From contig NC_092567.1 in NCBI RefSeq assembly GCF_037975245.1, forward strand, positions 15,741,876-15,805,875: a stretch of 64,000 nucleotides of DNA, written 5' to 3'. This DNA comes from Apostichopus japonicus (lineage: Eukaryota; Echinodermata; Holothuroidea; Aspidochirotida; Stichopodidae). The position numbers were made by a program, and so were the translations under genes. The notes below the pieces were generated by a model. It did not search any database. It was not told the origin of the DNA and worked only from the letters and a program-made list of their open reading frames with translations. The stretch's first letter is position 1; each line of letters begins with the position of its first letter. Shown piece after piece: positions 1 through 12,605 of this stretch.

Positions 1-751
1 GTGCACATATGGACGGCGTTCATTAATAACATAAAACCGAGGTTACCACCTTACGTTAAGACCACTCTTATTTGCTGCTTTTTGCACTATTCTAGATACC
101 TATAGACACTAGGTAAGTTTTGCTATCTGTCCATTCTTAACTCAACATAATTCTTGTTGCCCAACGATTTCCGTGGTTCTCCCTCCCTCTTTCCGAATAA
201 AAATTCATGTAAACAAGACATACTTATATACAGTAGTTAGGATGATGTAGTATAAATTCACAATCAGGGCCGCAACCAAGTATACTTTTTGGGAGGAAGT
301 GAGCCCGCCCAACCCCACCCTTCTTCACGCTGGTAAACAAAATGTAATAACGATCTTTGTGTACAGTTTATAAATTCATAACATGTATATACATGGGGTT
401 CAACCTATACAGTCGAACATTCTTCAACATCGTTTAAAATTTTTCAAAATAGCAACATCTTACACCTGACTTCATGCATTGTCAATACCACATCCCTCAC
501 CCCAGGACAAGAAAAGTGGTTGCTTCTCTGCTCACATTGCATTGCTTCATTTCTTCTTATGCTTTAATGATTATTAAGTGCAGTTCTTAAAGTTCTATTC
601 CGGTACCCATCAAATAGGAATTCAAACGAAATCATGTCCTCAGCGGAAAGAGCATAGGAGTACCATATCCGAGCGTCTAGAGGTGTCAATTACAAATAAA
701 AAACTGTTCCAAACTTAAACCATGATGATCTTGAGTGCGGCGCTTCAGGAT

Positions 752-1050
752 GTTATTTATTTATTTATTTATTTATTTATTTTTCAAATTTTCTATAGCG
801 CCTTATCCAATCAGAAATTGTTTTAAGGCGCTTTACAGTAAAATACATTCAAACATGATATACAAAAATATAAATCGAAAGTGTAATGTATAAAAAGGGT
901 AGAAATTTGTTATATACAATCTGACAATAAAATGGGAAATCGAAAATTATACAAACAAGTTCTTAAAATTTAAAATATATATGTTATGCTAGATGAGGCA
1001 GTCTGCAAAGAGTATCAATGAATATTCTAGATACAACACCTTTATAAATA
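752..1050. repeat. Interspersed repeat with (TTAT)n head
   Basis: A run of TTAT units (about 752-783) is followed by a short imperfect inverted motif, TAGCGCCTTA ... TAAGGCGCTTTACA (about 796-837), and AT-rich sequence. The equivalent place in block 2 (around 32,545) lacks it, so it is an insertion into unit A. The GCGCC/GGCGC pair resembles short repeats common in marine invertebrate genomes. No coding capacity is seen. Confidence 0.5.
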
Positions 1051-2530
1051 TGAATCAATAAAAGTAATTCAAGATTCAACACTTTTATCAATTTGGAATA
1101 GTCAACATAATGGTAAAGTATTCCAGTAAGGAGAGTGGTGTTTAGCAGGTTCATCAACCAACTTTCGATGACGATAACGAAGTAAAATAAATTACATTTC
1201 TACTTTTTTTTTCATCCATTTCTACAAATTCATCCATGCTTAGTGTTTATTATCCGCATATTTAAGTGATACAGTATTTGGTTAATTTGATAGTCATTTA
1301 GTGATAACGGTATATCAGGGTCTGACAAATTCAACAAATTAGGCTTCAGAAATACATTTCCCAAGTGGGTCTACTGGGTTTTGTGCACCGATAGCTCATG
1401 TAGTATATCGAGCAGTGCTAAAAGTGAAACAAATAGTTTAATACAGAAGGCTACTGTTGTAAGTTCTTTCCCATATAGCTTGTACATTCGGTGCATTGGC
1501 AGACGACAACGTATTTGTAACTTGTGAATTGTAAAGACTTCCATTCCTGAGTAAATAATGATAACCCACGGTGTTTTAAACATTAATATATATCACAGTT
1601 TACCCATTGACCTTCGTACCGGGATTGTTTGTGTTAGGTAATATGCATAATATCACGTCTACAGCTAACTGTACAGTACTTCTCTTTGTGTTAACTGAAA
1701 CAAATGAAGTACAGTGAGCTCAACGTTATACATTGTAAGTAACATCCGTTCGGTATTTTGGTACTTTTGAACATTATTTACTGCTTCAGGGAGTAATTGA
1801 TCTAACGAATTTGAACTATATTGAAAAATACTGTTACTTTTAAAGTTATTAAGCGTATCATTTAGCTCCAAAGAAATCATTTTATTGGTAAAATAATGTA
1901 CAGTATAATGAACTATGGACGCACATAGTGTACACAAAATATACTGTCCACGGTTGATCAGCAGGCCTCGTTTGTACTCAAGTACACACTGAATTTGTGG
2001 TTTCATAGACCTATGTAACCTGCAGAACGAAAGCAGTAAATTATGTTTAAAGGGATATTCTGGCGGTAGACTATGTAAAACTTGTATCTTTGAGAAGTAT
2101 ATTCCACACTTAATATTTTAGTTGAAACCCTCATTTCAAGTATTGGCACAAACTATGGATTATTTGAATGTTTCCTATCATTTAAACAGCTTTTTCTTGC
2201 TCTTCAAAATATTGTTACGAAAAATGAAGACGTTTTAAAGTATGTTGCTCTGCAGGAGACAACATTCAATTTGCTGTTGCCAGATAGATTCACAAAATAA
2301 CACTAAACTTCACAAATCTAACATATCTACCATACAACATGCTACCCTGGAGACATCCGTCAAAATATTTTGCTAGGTCATGAGCTCTAGCCATCAGAAG
2401 ATCCTCAGATAGGTCTAATAATATATAGTCTTGAAGATGCTTAAATGTAGGTCAACTGGTGACTATACTTTAACCTCAATGTCAATATATCTGGAGATTA
2501 ATTCAAGGCAATAGTTACTTTACCATGGTG
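1051..2530. other. Duplicated upstream region of receptor gene A, no gene seen
   Basis: This stretch matches 32,590-34,060, and more loosely 20,340-21,770 and 55,860-57,080. Open frames here are short, are not kept between the copies, and have no recognisable domain. It is treated as the common 5' flank of the receptor genes. Confidence 0.5.
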
Positions 2531-2531
2531 A

Positions 2532-2538
2532 TATAAAA
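2532..2538 (+). promoter_or_regulatory. Putative TATA box of receptor gene A
   Basis: TATAAAA lies about 150 bases before the start codon. The same motif in the same flank (…TATAAAACAGCATCG) occurs before genes C and D at the same distance. Gene B has TATGTAGAA there instead. Conservation of position in three copies supports a core promoter, but no transcription start can be seen. Confidence 0.4.
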
Positions 2539-2687
2539 CAGCATCGAACATTTTGTGCGATTTTCAATTTCAAGTTTATTTTATAAGGAAGTCTTGAAAC
2601 AGATTAATTAAGAAGGAAGCATTTTTCTCCTCTGACAGATGAAACACGTTGTTCCACATTGTGACATAGGAAACCCGATAGTTCACC

Positions 2688-5600
2688 ATGACGTCATATT
2701 ATATTTTGGCAGTTGCATTTTCCATTGCAACTGCTTTATCAACTAGCTATTCAGGTAAGTATTTAATTGTTTTGCTTTATTTTATTTCTAAACAGTTTCT
2801 TCTAATCACAGTGTAAACGTATCGATTTGACACATTATTACAGAGTAGAATAATGAATGTTACCATAAAACAGTAAAAGGTCATCTTGCTCACAGAGTAG
2901 AAATCTTTATATTATACTTCGGTTTTAAAATATAATGATGATGCTTCATAAGAATGGTATAAAAAGTTCTATAAATGGTTTTTTTTACAAAGCGTCGTCA
3001 CTTAGATGTCCAGAAGAACTGTTAGTTGAAGACGGGAGCATCCAAGTTGTCAACTGTTCACTCACCACGTCTTCACGTACTGACCTATACTGGTACGCAG
3101 GAGCCAGTACGAGCTCATTTCCCATCGCGCAATTGGTATCAGGTGTCAAACACGCTTGGCCAGTGCAACACTACGATATTAGCGACGATGGTTCACTTAT
3201 CATCAAGAGCGTTGGTCGTAATCAGACAGGTCCTTACACCATTTTACACTTTATGGAAGATTACGAGTCGGAACAAGACACTGTGTTTATAAATCTTATA
3301 GGTAATGATCATTTTATACAAGTTAATATGTAAGGCAGATCAAGTTATAAGATAAGATCTAGAAAAATGTTGGAATCAAATAGAACATATTAACTACCTG
3401 TTAAAAATCATTTATCGCATACGTTTTCTCATTATCACTTGTTTTAAGTTATCCAATTATATATGTTTCACCTACAGTGGCGATTCTTTTACTGACACGA
3501 GTCTATGTAGGTGTTCTACCGGTTCTTGTAAATACTCTACTTTCTGAAATTCAGCGAGCGGGTAGGATAATGAACCTTTTATGCCGTTACAATATGCTTG
3601 TTTAATCTTTCTTTTTCAATTTTATTTAATTCCTTAAAAAGATCATTGTCCAGTGATAGACCAGTGTACCTCATGTGAAGATTGTCTAATACAAGCCACT
3701 GAAGACCTTATACTTCTCACGTGTACTATCACCAGTCCAACCACAGAGAAAATATCACCAATCTGGACTTACAATAATGGAAGTATAATTCAAGGTCGAA
3801 TACACGAAGAACGACTGTCGGATAATTCGTGGAACGCCAGTGTCAGTTTGAACATTCAAAGCTTAAACTGTGGATTAACAGTTTTGCTTTGCTCCAGTTT
3901 TATAGAAGAAGAAGAAAATGAACGAATGGGTGCTAGAGTAAATGTAACGTTTGGTGAGTGGTTTTTGTTGTCTTGTTGGCATTTAGGGTATTATGTATAT
4001 CATTACTCAGACCCATTTATATTATGTTACGCTATCTTATGTTATGTTATGTCATGTCATGTTATGTTATTGCCAAACCTGATATTCATACTTTCAGTCA
4101 AGTTAAAAACAGGCAGTGTCAAACGTTGTCAAAGAGACATTCCAAACCGAACTTAATTGATTACCAACACAGATACGCGTTTATTCAATGTCGACGCAAG
4201 TAATTGGGATACTTTATCAAAGGATATTCTCGGATCTTACCTATAGTTAATGCTACCGTACATAATGTGAACCTTTTTTGAAATTTAACTTTTAGATTGA
4301 ACATAATTTGTGCATGAAAAATTAGCTCAAAGCACCGTATTGCGTTTGTAACGTACATTTATGAGCACAGAGTTTAATCGGATGTATAAAGCATGACTGT
4401 ATCTTAAAGCATTCTGAATTAAGTTGGGTTAAGATTTCAAGTGTTTTGCAGTTTCATTAATTGGATGTGTAAACGGTGTCATAAAAGTGTCGCATATATT
4501 CTTTTTCCAAGTTATGGGACAACTAAACAATATTAATTAAAATAATGCCATTATTGTTACAAATTTTCATACAGTTTTGTTATATGTTTGGTTTTCTATC
4601 ATTGTCATTTACATTATATTTACTTATGAACTTATGCGCAAATTTCTTCATTTAATATTAATAGTGTCATGTGATGACTTGGAAATACCTAATGATGGAA
4701 ATGCACCGATTCTCATTGTTGCGTGCGTCATTGCAATCGTGATAATTGTTACTATGACTTTTCTCATTGCACTGTATTGCGGTAAGTGACATTCTACTTA
4801 ACAGTTTTACCATTCTATCAGAAAAAGGCAAAAAACACAATGCTCACATTGCACAGAAAATAGATAAGCAAAGAAATAGTAAGTGCAACAAGAGATGCAT
4901 CTACATATAGGCCTATTTTGCAGTTTACATTTATTCACATGTTGTATACTATCTTCCCGATCCCTTCTGGTAGATGTACATGCAAAGTTGGGTATAAATT
5001 ATAATAGTTCACTTCCTTACATTGGGCACATATTATGTTATACACAGGTTAGGGTATAAAGTACTAATACGCTTAAGATAAACTTTTTACAGAACAATGA
5101 GAAGGTATACAAAAGGCATAAAGTCATGAAATTCATGTAAGTATAATTCCTTCCAATTATACATACATTTCGTGGATAATGATTGATAAATCCAAGTATA
5201 AGAGGCCGCTTGTAACGTTTACATTGCAGTAGAAATCCACAGATTGAAGCATTGTGTATAGCCCCAGGTTTGCCCGATTGGTCTTTGAATTTCAAAGCAT
5301 GTTGCTACGTGCTAACTTGCAATTTATGTAGTCAACCTTTCATCAAAAGATATGGTAGCTTTAACATTTTGTTCTAATACACCTTTTGAAAAACCAAAAA
5401 ATAACGAAATTGTTTCGTGTAACTTGCATCAGTTTGTTATCTTGTGTGTACGTCACAAATTAATTGTGATCAATGACAAACTTCAAAATGAGACGCTTGA
5501 AGAATGGCGGCAATGAGTGATACACGAGTTATGAGAAAAAGCCGATCCAACAAGATCCTAAGAATAAGACTTTCAAAAGTGATCGAGATATTAACCAAAT

Positions 5601-6825
5601 GGTAACAATCCTTAGCTTGCAATTGATGTGCTTGAAAGGAAGCTTAATGCGTTCAAAATGTTAAGATATTAAATTACGTGAGATTGACAGTCTTTGTGAA
5701 AAATAGTACACCATTTCGATATTTGATATATTTGACTAAAATGTAGCCAAAGGTTACCTGAATTCTTTATCACATATATATTTTTTTATTCTTGTCCATT
5801 TATTGATATCAACGAAGACTGTGTGATATGTTGTGGTAATCTATTTAATTTACCGAATTTCACACAGGTCGCCGTTGCAAAAGAAACATGAAGAAAGAAG
5901 ATGGAGATGAATATGAAGATGAAGATGTAAGTTTGCTGGATTCAATGCTTTGATTCATGTTTTAATTACAGCAATTACATTAACGTTTTTCTAATTTGCA
6001 TGTAAGCCCCAAGATTTTCATCATTGTGCAAATTAAGCTTATTTGTAACACTATGGATGATACAAAATGAGCGAAAGTTGCATATGTTACTCGTCGTTTT
6101 GCATGTATAATGTACAATACTATGATTGAAGCAAAGGCTATAGAACATAGGACAATATCTCCACAGTACAGATATCGGAAATAATTTACATTCGTGATAG
6201 GAATAAAATGTTAGAAAACTGCTTAACTACTGCAAACTGTTAAAATTTGTTCATAATCGACGGTAGTGAGTATGATGTTATGTATCTGTCCTTCACATTG
6301 AGTACGTTTGTTATTAATCTCACCTTTTCTGCTTTTCTTAAGGAAATCGATCCGTTGATCGACCGGTTCTTGAAGACACAGTTACAAATTGAAACTCCTA
6401 AAGGAGAACGGAAAGAGATGTCCGCTGCATCTTTGTTTGATTTTGATGTCGAGTGGAACAACACGAAGCGTATTCTCTTTGTAGGGGATTTTTTAACTGA
6501 AGATTCGCCGATTGTAAAACAGGCATTTACGAAGTGCTCTCATAAGAACTTTGATGAACCACTTTTTATAGTTGATATAAAGAAACTAAATTTCGAAGCA
6601 GAATTTGCTAAAGAAATTCATAAACAATTACCTCCAAACAGCAAGTATTCTCTAAAAAAAGTGAATGAAATGTTATCGTTTGAAAAGTGTTGGTTGATAT
6701 TAGATGGTGGTGGTGAACCGTTGGAGCTAACGAAGCCTCCTGTTTCGGAAGAAGATACCTATCTAGATAAACTTACAATATTTGATACGTTATGTAAAAA
6801 TGAGAGTGATTTGCTAAGAGTTTAG
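2688..6825 (+). CDS. Receptor gene A: Ig-Ig-TM with truncated NACHT-like domain
   Basis: Six exons with consistent phases: 2688-2754 (signal peptide, MTSYYILAVAFSIATAL), 2993-3301 (Ig1), 3642-3953 (Ig2), 4665-4781 (TM), 5868-5926 (acidic tail after RRCKR) and 6343-6825 (NACHT-like). They add up to 448 aa. The first four junctions are phase 1 and the last is phase 0. Ig2 shows the classical B-strand Cys, Trp and F-strand Cys (LTCTI, IWTY, VLLCSS). Two things are odd. The last-exon acceptor CTGCAG seen in the other copies is CTGCTTTT here, but the next AG (CTTAAG) keeps frame and costs only two residues. A TGG-to-TAG change at 6823-6825 removes the last ~35 residues, including the TSIP segment. 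Its P-loop region (GDFLTEDSP) is the most degenerate of the four. The gene may be a functional short form or an early pseudogene. Confidence 0.6.
4018..4070 (+). repeat. TTATG/TCATG pentanucleotide tract in the intron after Ig2
   Basis: A run of TTATG and TCATG units lies in the intron downstream of the Ig2 exon. All four receptor genes have it at the same place (about 23,240-23,292, 35,545-35,580 and 58,668-58,737), and it is longest in D. Chance open frames run through it and are not coding. Confidence 0.6.
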
Positions 6826-7315
6826 GTAACTTCTATACCTTCAGTTCCTAGTAATAATTTCAGTGATTATACGAAAGTATACTTGCCGAAATCTAATGAA
6901 AATGAATCACAGAGCTCAATAACAAATCTTTGAATGCAATGAAAATATGGAAAACGAAACACTCTCCTTTTATAATGGGAACGTACACAGGATATAGTAG
7001 CTAACGTTACAGATCATATTCTCATTACGTTTGAATTATATTTGACAAAGACAATTAACCGACAGATTTTTGCAATGAGCAACCAAGGTCGGAATATGTG
7101 TTTGTCTCCTAGAATTTTTCTATTTGTAAATCATGGAAGTTATATGTTTTTACGTCTTCAAAATATAGCAATCGGGAACATAATGTAAAAATTATCGATT
7201 CTTTATATTAGTAGAAATGATATAAAAACTTAGTTTGATTTAGTTTATAAAAGTATAAAGATTCCGGCCTTACTATCAAATATTTTTTCATTTCATATTA
7301 CTTGGATTATAATCG

Positions 7316-7321
7316 AATAAA
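7316..7321 (+). terminator. Putative poly(A) signal of receptor gene A
   Basis: AATAAA about 490 bases after the stop of gene A. It sits in a segment (TCGAATAAAAAGCTGTTT) that is kept after gene B. In C and D this part of the 3' flank is deleted. The call rests on motif and position only. Confidence 0.3.
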
Positions 7322-7601
7322 AAGCTGTTTCGTGAACTTAATGTTAGAAATGAATTAATTGCTTAGAAAGTTATTGTAGTACCTATGCAATTTGCTATCG
7401 AAAATGACCTTGTATGCATACATCATATGTCCTGAAATTTATAGCGATATTCCGTATCAATTTGCGCTCCTTAGTACCATAGCTTTAAGCTGTTCGTTTA
7501 AAACGGCCATAAAACGACGGCCATAAAATTTGCAAAGGTCTATTACAGCTGGATTCCTTAACGTAATATAATAATTACGACACGATCAATCATGATGTGT
7601 C

Positions 7602-10600
7602 CTACATATTCTCGACATGAAGGTATATTGAATTCACATGACTAAATTTGAAATCATCAAATTGAATTCGTCTTTTGGCATGCAGTATTTGCAATATTCT
7701 GTTAACTATATCAAACTGATCGTTTGGGTCTATATAGTTGTCCTGTAAACAAAAGAAAGATAGGGAGACGGTGAGTAGGCCTACAGTGTACACGTATCAC
7801 AAGTTGCATGTGACGACATGGTGGGTTATTTTCTTTTCACTTTATGAATCAATACCGTAAATAAAATTTGCCTAGGGAGGCAATTTTCCTATTATATTTT
7901 GTCTTGACATGGAATCATGGTATCAATGTAAATGTCTTTCCTTTTAGCAAACATCCATTTTTTCCGAATCTGATTCGAATATGATATGATTGATTGGATT
8001 TTGACGCAGCAAAGTTGCGTGTGCAGCACAACGCCTTACGTCATTTAAACACTTTGGTTCCCACTGAGTGAAGGAACTAGATTACTGTAATGTTATCTCA
8101 AATGATTGGCATATTCTCTTAACACAGACGTCGCTCTGATAAAAATTAAATTCATGATAACTGAAATTTTCCTGGCGGTTAACTGATGTATATACACTAT
8201 AACAGTTACGTAACTCTTTTGTTGTTACGAATCTAAGGTTCCAAGCTCTTTTTAAGAAGCTTTCGATAGGAAAGGGACCTTTCCATACCTCTCAGGAGAA
8301 TCAAATCATCCTGGGTTTTATTAAACTGGACACACTAAGACACTGACTTATACTAATCGATATGACTTTGAATATAAAATTACCTCATTGAGGACAATGA
8401 CTATCAGAAGACGCAATAACATAGAATCGTTAATCAATAGCGTTACGCCATTCACTAACGGGTCAGGGAACGTTTGGCTTAAACCTAGATCATTAACCAC
8501 TTGTATTGGTATTGATGCACCTACACCCCATATAGAACCGAGCATATTACACGGTGCGCATCTGAATACTGAACGTATATCACAGAGCACCCTCTATCAG
8601 ACATCTTATCTGAACCACCAGCCTTTACCTTTCGACGAGCGAAAAGCGACTCTTGCATTAGAACGGGTCCCCTTTCAAAAACAGTCCGACACAGCAACGA
8701 ACCCTGCCACTAAGTACTCTTGCAAGAACCAGTCAAACACAGTACTCGTCCTGTGACACCTTTTTTTGCAATCATACTAAAGTTTGTACCATTCGGCTAC
8801 CGATGGGCACTTTAAGTACATTCTGGCCTGAACATGCATATGTGTATAGTATACCTACGATATACTAGCATGTTGGTAAGTGCTTATTATCAAGTCACAA
8901 TGTAACATTTTCCATTGGTCGTGTGTTTTGATTGTGGTCTAATTATATTTAAATGGTATACTTGATATGTCAAGTGGTGTTTTCTACATGTTTAATGGTT
9001 TGCATGCCTTTACTTAAAGAAGTTATAAAATGGACAGATTTTTCTTTATCATCGTATTCTGTACACTCGTTGCTTCCAATGATACCCAATTTGTGGCAAA
9101 CGAAGCTTGCATCCTCGAGGAATAAACGATCAAAAATTCAAGGGAAATTAAAACTTTCTAAAAATTGTGTATATACGGTAATGCGGCGTGACGTCAGTCG
9201 AGGAACTCAGCTCACTTCCGGGACGCTATGTTTACATTCTTAAAGGTCTGGATACACACAACATTACATTTTTGCAACGCTCCGTATTAATTGAGATTTA
9301 GTGTTTGGAGTTCTGTTTTTACGTAAATTTATCTCGTAACTGTTAAATATGCTGAGCCGATGTGTGGTTGCAGGTTGCTCCACCACAAGTAAAGACGGAT
9401 TTCCGCTGCACGCATTCCAAAAGATGACAGAAATCGAAGAATTTGGACATGACTCTTTCAAACACTACACATACACAACGTTACGAATACTTGTGGGCCT
9501 ATGCTATTGCCAAATAATATGTTATGACCTTAGCATAAGCCTCCTTGATACAGCAATGACTTTTTTTTTATTGGTTACCTAATATTTTACACAAAACTTA
9601 AAGCCAGTTGGTTTAAGAACAATCAATACTTGATCTGCATTTTTTCTTTTGTGGTGAACCTGGCGTTGTGCTATGTATTGTGTTATTTTACGTAACAGTT
9701 GAAAGATACAATTACACGGACTAGCCTGTTATACAACGTATATTAGTTAGGTCTAGACCTCATGTTACCACTACTTGCAACTGCACTGTACAGAATGTCA
9801 CACTTTCCTTGCACTGTAAGCAACAACATTATAGAAGCTTCGCTAAGAAGTTAAGTAGCATGATCATCGACATTCGAGATCATTTAATCATATTATGTTC
9901 TTAATAAAGGTGGTTTTTTTTATGCTGACCGACCAGTTTCGGTTCAGGATAGTCCAACCGTTCTGTTCGGGGACTTCGATCAGCAGCGGCGCGTCTCGCC
10001 CATCGGGATCGTTTTACAATTCTTCGAGAGGTCTCTGGGGAATACTTTGACAGCAAATTTCTGACAGTTGTAGTAATGCAGATAAACCATTCCAAGACAT
10101 GAAAACCCACCACTTCAAAACCTTTTCAAAGATATATGTTTTACTAAGATCTAGAGTCAGTGAAGTTGCTTTATTCAACCATTTCCTTCTGGCAAACGAG
10201 GGTAGGAGGAAGTAATGGGTAAATTAGTGTGGGTAAGTCTAATCTTGTGGTCAAGGCGACAGATGGCGAGGCGACGAGTTGCAATTGAATAGTTTCTTTA
10301 AATATATTATGTTAATGAGGCATAGCTTTCGTTGATGTCGGTTGGTCTGGTATTTGTTGAGTTCATGAGGTAATGCATTGTAGCACTTTTGCTGTTGTTT
10401 TGGAATAATTTTTAATAATGTATCAGTAAAATGTCATTGTTGCTATGTTCAAAAGATGGCGAAAAGTGGATCCGTACCCAGTTTAAAGTCAAGAAGTAGA
10501 GTACAAAATAAAAGTAAAAGAAAAAGAAAAACAATTCATTCCTATGGTAATATTTACATCACACTGCTTCACTTTTAATATAGACTCTTTAAGGTTGAAA

Positions 10601-11507
10601 TGTACAAATCTCGTAAACTACATACTTTTAATAATTGACAGAAAATTTTGGAGCAGGAAGCGCAGATTCAGTCCTTCTACATTAACATTTCAAAATCAGT
10701 TAACTTATCGTGGTATTACAGTAAGGCTTGCTTGTGATAATGAAAAAAGTAGAACATCTCATTTATAAGTATATACCGCTTATTTCAGGACATTAATGTC
10801 AGAACTAATGCCAGCATTTGTTGGTTAATCACCCATCAAAATAAAACATGTTTTTAAATTGCAAATTTGAAATATTGTATGGTTAATTAAGTCGAATTTT
10901 CATAATAATAAATTTACTAAAACAAAAGTCTACCGGGTAATTTTCAGACGAGACCCAAAAATATTAAATGTATTCTGTTGGTCACTTGCTGCAGGAGCTG
11001 CATGGAAGGTATTACAGATTAGTGAATAATAGGATACAATAGAATTAATCATATTACTTTGACATTTAGCTTGAACGGTAAACCACATTGAAAAGTGACA
11101 AGTCAGAGAGTAAGTGATAAACGGGGTGTTCTTTCTCAACAACCTCTTTTGTTAAAAAAAAAAAATATTTCCTTGTTTCGATTCAGACAATATTTTGCCA
11201 CGAGTGGTCCTATTATTCGGTATGGAGCATTAATCTTAACATACGATTGTTGTAAAAGCAAAAGTACTTGGCTGACGTTAGTTTCCAAGTATCTCTCAAA
11301 GTACAAGTTTAGCAATACTAATTATAGGTTCATTCTTACTCAACTGATTGATATCTATGAGTACGCAATAAAGTAGTTACTTTCCAATTGAAAGTTGGAT
11401 AGACTACATGAAATTTACCATACATAATATGGTTGCTTATGATAAACCTTACCTGCCCATATCAGTGTATGTAACGCCTTAAGTCCATCAAACTGGGGTA
11501 ACGCCAT
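7602..11507 (-). CDS. Minus-strand gene of unknown function, unit A copy
   Basis: I do not recognise this protein. Three exons join in frame: 11507..11453 (MALPQFDGLKALHTLIWAG, donor GTAAGG), 8520..8384 (VVNDLGLSQTFPDPLVNG, then hydrophobic LLRLLIVIV, donor GTAATT) and 7742..7602 (DPNDQFDIVNRILQIL ... LHVENM, stop). They give 110 aa, with phase 1 and phase 0 junctions. A further candidate exon lies at about 11317..11167 (FERYLETNVSQVLLLLQQSY), with acceptor TTAG and the right entry phase, but its donor is lost in a T-run here; unit B keeps GTGTTAAG at that point. The pattern of short amphipathic Leu-rich stretches could be ARM/HEAT-like, but this is a guess. The copies in units B, C and D show the same exons with lesions. 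A THAP-bearing insertion lies in its large intron. Confidence 0.42.
9186..9226 (+). promoter_or_regulatory. CRE plus ETS motif pair before the THAP-like frame
   Basis: TGACGTCA (CRE palindrome, about 9189-9196) and CTTCCGGGA (ETS-type, about 9215-9223) stand about 130-160 bases before the THAP-like start codon. This pair is common in housekeeping promoters. It is absent from units B-D because it belongs to the insertion. Confidence 0.35.
9349..9582 (+). pseudogene. THAP-type zinc finger N-terminus (fragment)
   Basis: The start MLSRCVVAGCSTTSKDG followed by FPLHAFQK matches the opening of the THAP DNA-binding domain: the first two Cys spaced as C-x4-C, then a Phe-Pro-Leu-His segment. After about 25 residues the resemblance ends. 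The later zinc ligands (a C-x2-H pair), the AVPTIF-type end and any transposase or effector part are missing. It could be the first exon of a THAP gene captured with its promoter, or a remnant of a P-element/THAP9-type transposon. Not likely functional as it stands. Confidence 0.5.
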
Positions 11508-12424
11508 GTTGACCTCATCATGCTTGGCGTATATCAACTGAAGAGCAGTTCAATGAGTTTCTTAACTGAACAAAATAACTAAATCTAATTGCGCTTTTTA
11601 AATGCAAACTACGTCTTTCTGAAATGTTGTGTGAATCTTAACAGATTGCTATGTGATTGGTGAGTATGTGGCTATTAGTATGCCCGTTCTATGAGGAATT
11701 GAGAAAGGAATATTGCGTTTGTCTCTCACCCGACTCCGATCAATAAATCCTATTAAGGTCTACAAGTTTTGCGTTATCTAGTACCTTTTACCAACAATAA
11801 CAACATTGCAATGTATGCAAATCATATCCTGAGAACAACGGACAGGTGGGGGACTAGGGATTTATTTCGTTGATCGAAATTGTAAATTGATATTTAGCAC
11901 ATTTTCCCCGGCAGAATCGAAAGTATCTTTTTCGGAAATGCTGCTGCATTAAGAACTTTAGCAAACCTACCGAATATAAGTCAATCAAAATAAGGTTGCA
12001 CCCATAACTTAAATTGGATTTTCAAATACGTCTACAAAATAACTTATATTAATAAATCCTTTACAAATGTCTTTCATATCATTTTAGCCACTATTAGCAA
12101 ATCTAAAAAAACAATTTATACAAATGACAAAGTGGGTTGGTTGATTAGTTAGTGATGAGATATTAGAATCACAAAACATCGGGAAAACCTAAATGCTGCA
12201 TTAAATCATACGGGTATGAGTCAATTACAAAACAAGAAAATAAAATCAAACAACCAATTCACTTTTTTGCTTGATTGAACTTCGTTACCAGGTGTTATTC
12301 CAATATTTTCACTTTGTTTTTTTCGTTGACAATGAAACGATGGCAAATAACTTGTACACGGACTGTGTAGAAACTCTATAACTCTTACACTCAACATATT
12401 ATCGGAACATTCATTTCTTTTTCA

Positions 12425-12600
12425 ATGGAAGACTTCAGGTTCGCCACTGTGTACAACATACTGGGTTTATTTTGTCTATATGTTGGAGGATGTGGAGATT
12501 TAACTACCTATTTACATGCTGCATATCTTCATCTAACAGACCACGGTGTTTCAATCATATGTGATATTTTGTTCTTACAGTTTCCCTACAAGAATGATTT
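12425..12600 (+). pseudogene. Decayed signal-peptide exon and Ig stub, single-Ig family (unit A)
   Basis: 12425-12488 reads MEDFRFATVYNILGLFCLYV, clearly related to the signal exon of the minus-strand single-Ig genes (MAAFRYSTVYNILGLLFLF). The donor is changed from GGTATG to GGATG. The next exon begins after an intact TTCTTACAG at 12581 (VSLQE) but hits a stop after five codons and runs into an inverted transmembrane exon. Related pieces are at 31,560 and 45,162. Confidence 0.55.
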
Positions 12601-12605
12601 CTTAC

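Larger units (their letters stand above)
9018..10125. mobile_element. 1.1-kb insertion carrying a THAP-type sequence
   Basis: Unit A sequence up to TTTACTTAAAG (~9017) continues at ~10,125 (ACTAAGATCTAGAGTCAG), as it does without interruption in units B, C and D. The intervening 1.1 kb is therefore an insertion inside the large intron of the minus-strand unknown gene. Clear terminal repeats or a target duplication were not found by eye. It holds a promoter-like CRE/ETS pair and a THAP-like first exon. Confidence 0.55.

Noticed and set aside
1665-2006. Minus-strand 113-codon frame upstream of gene A
   Set aside because: The matching sequence in unit C (33,180-33,520) does not keep the frame; no domain.
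2935-2992. Upstream ATGs (MMMLHKNGIK…) as the N-terminus of the Ig1 exon
   Set aside because: The stretch lies before the acceptor ACAAAG. In genes B and C it is not open or not conserved, and a proper signal exon with a matching phase lies upstream.
8388-8756. Plus-strand 122-codon frame
   Set aside because: It is the shadow of the minus-strand LGLSQTFP exon; splice sites and cross-copy conservation favour the minus strand.
10456-10580. Short plus-strand Lys/Arg-rich frame starting MAKSGSVPSLKS
   Set aside because: Unit C keeps the start but ends early, and unit B lacks it; no splice or domain support.
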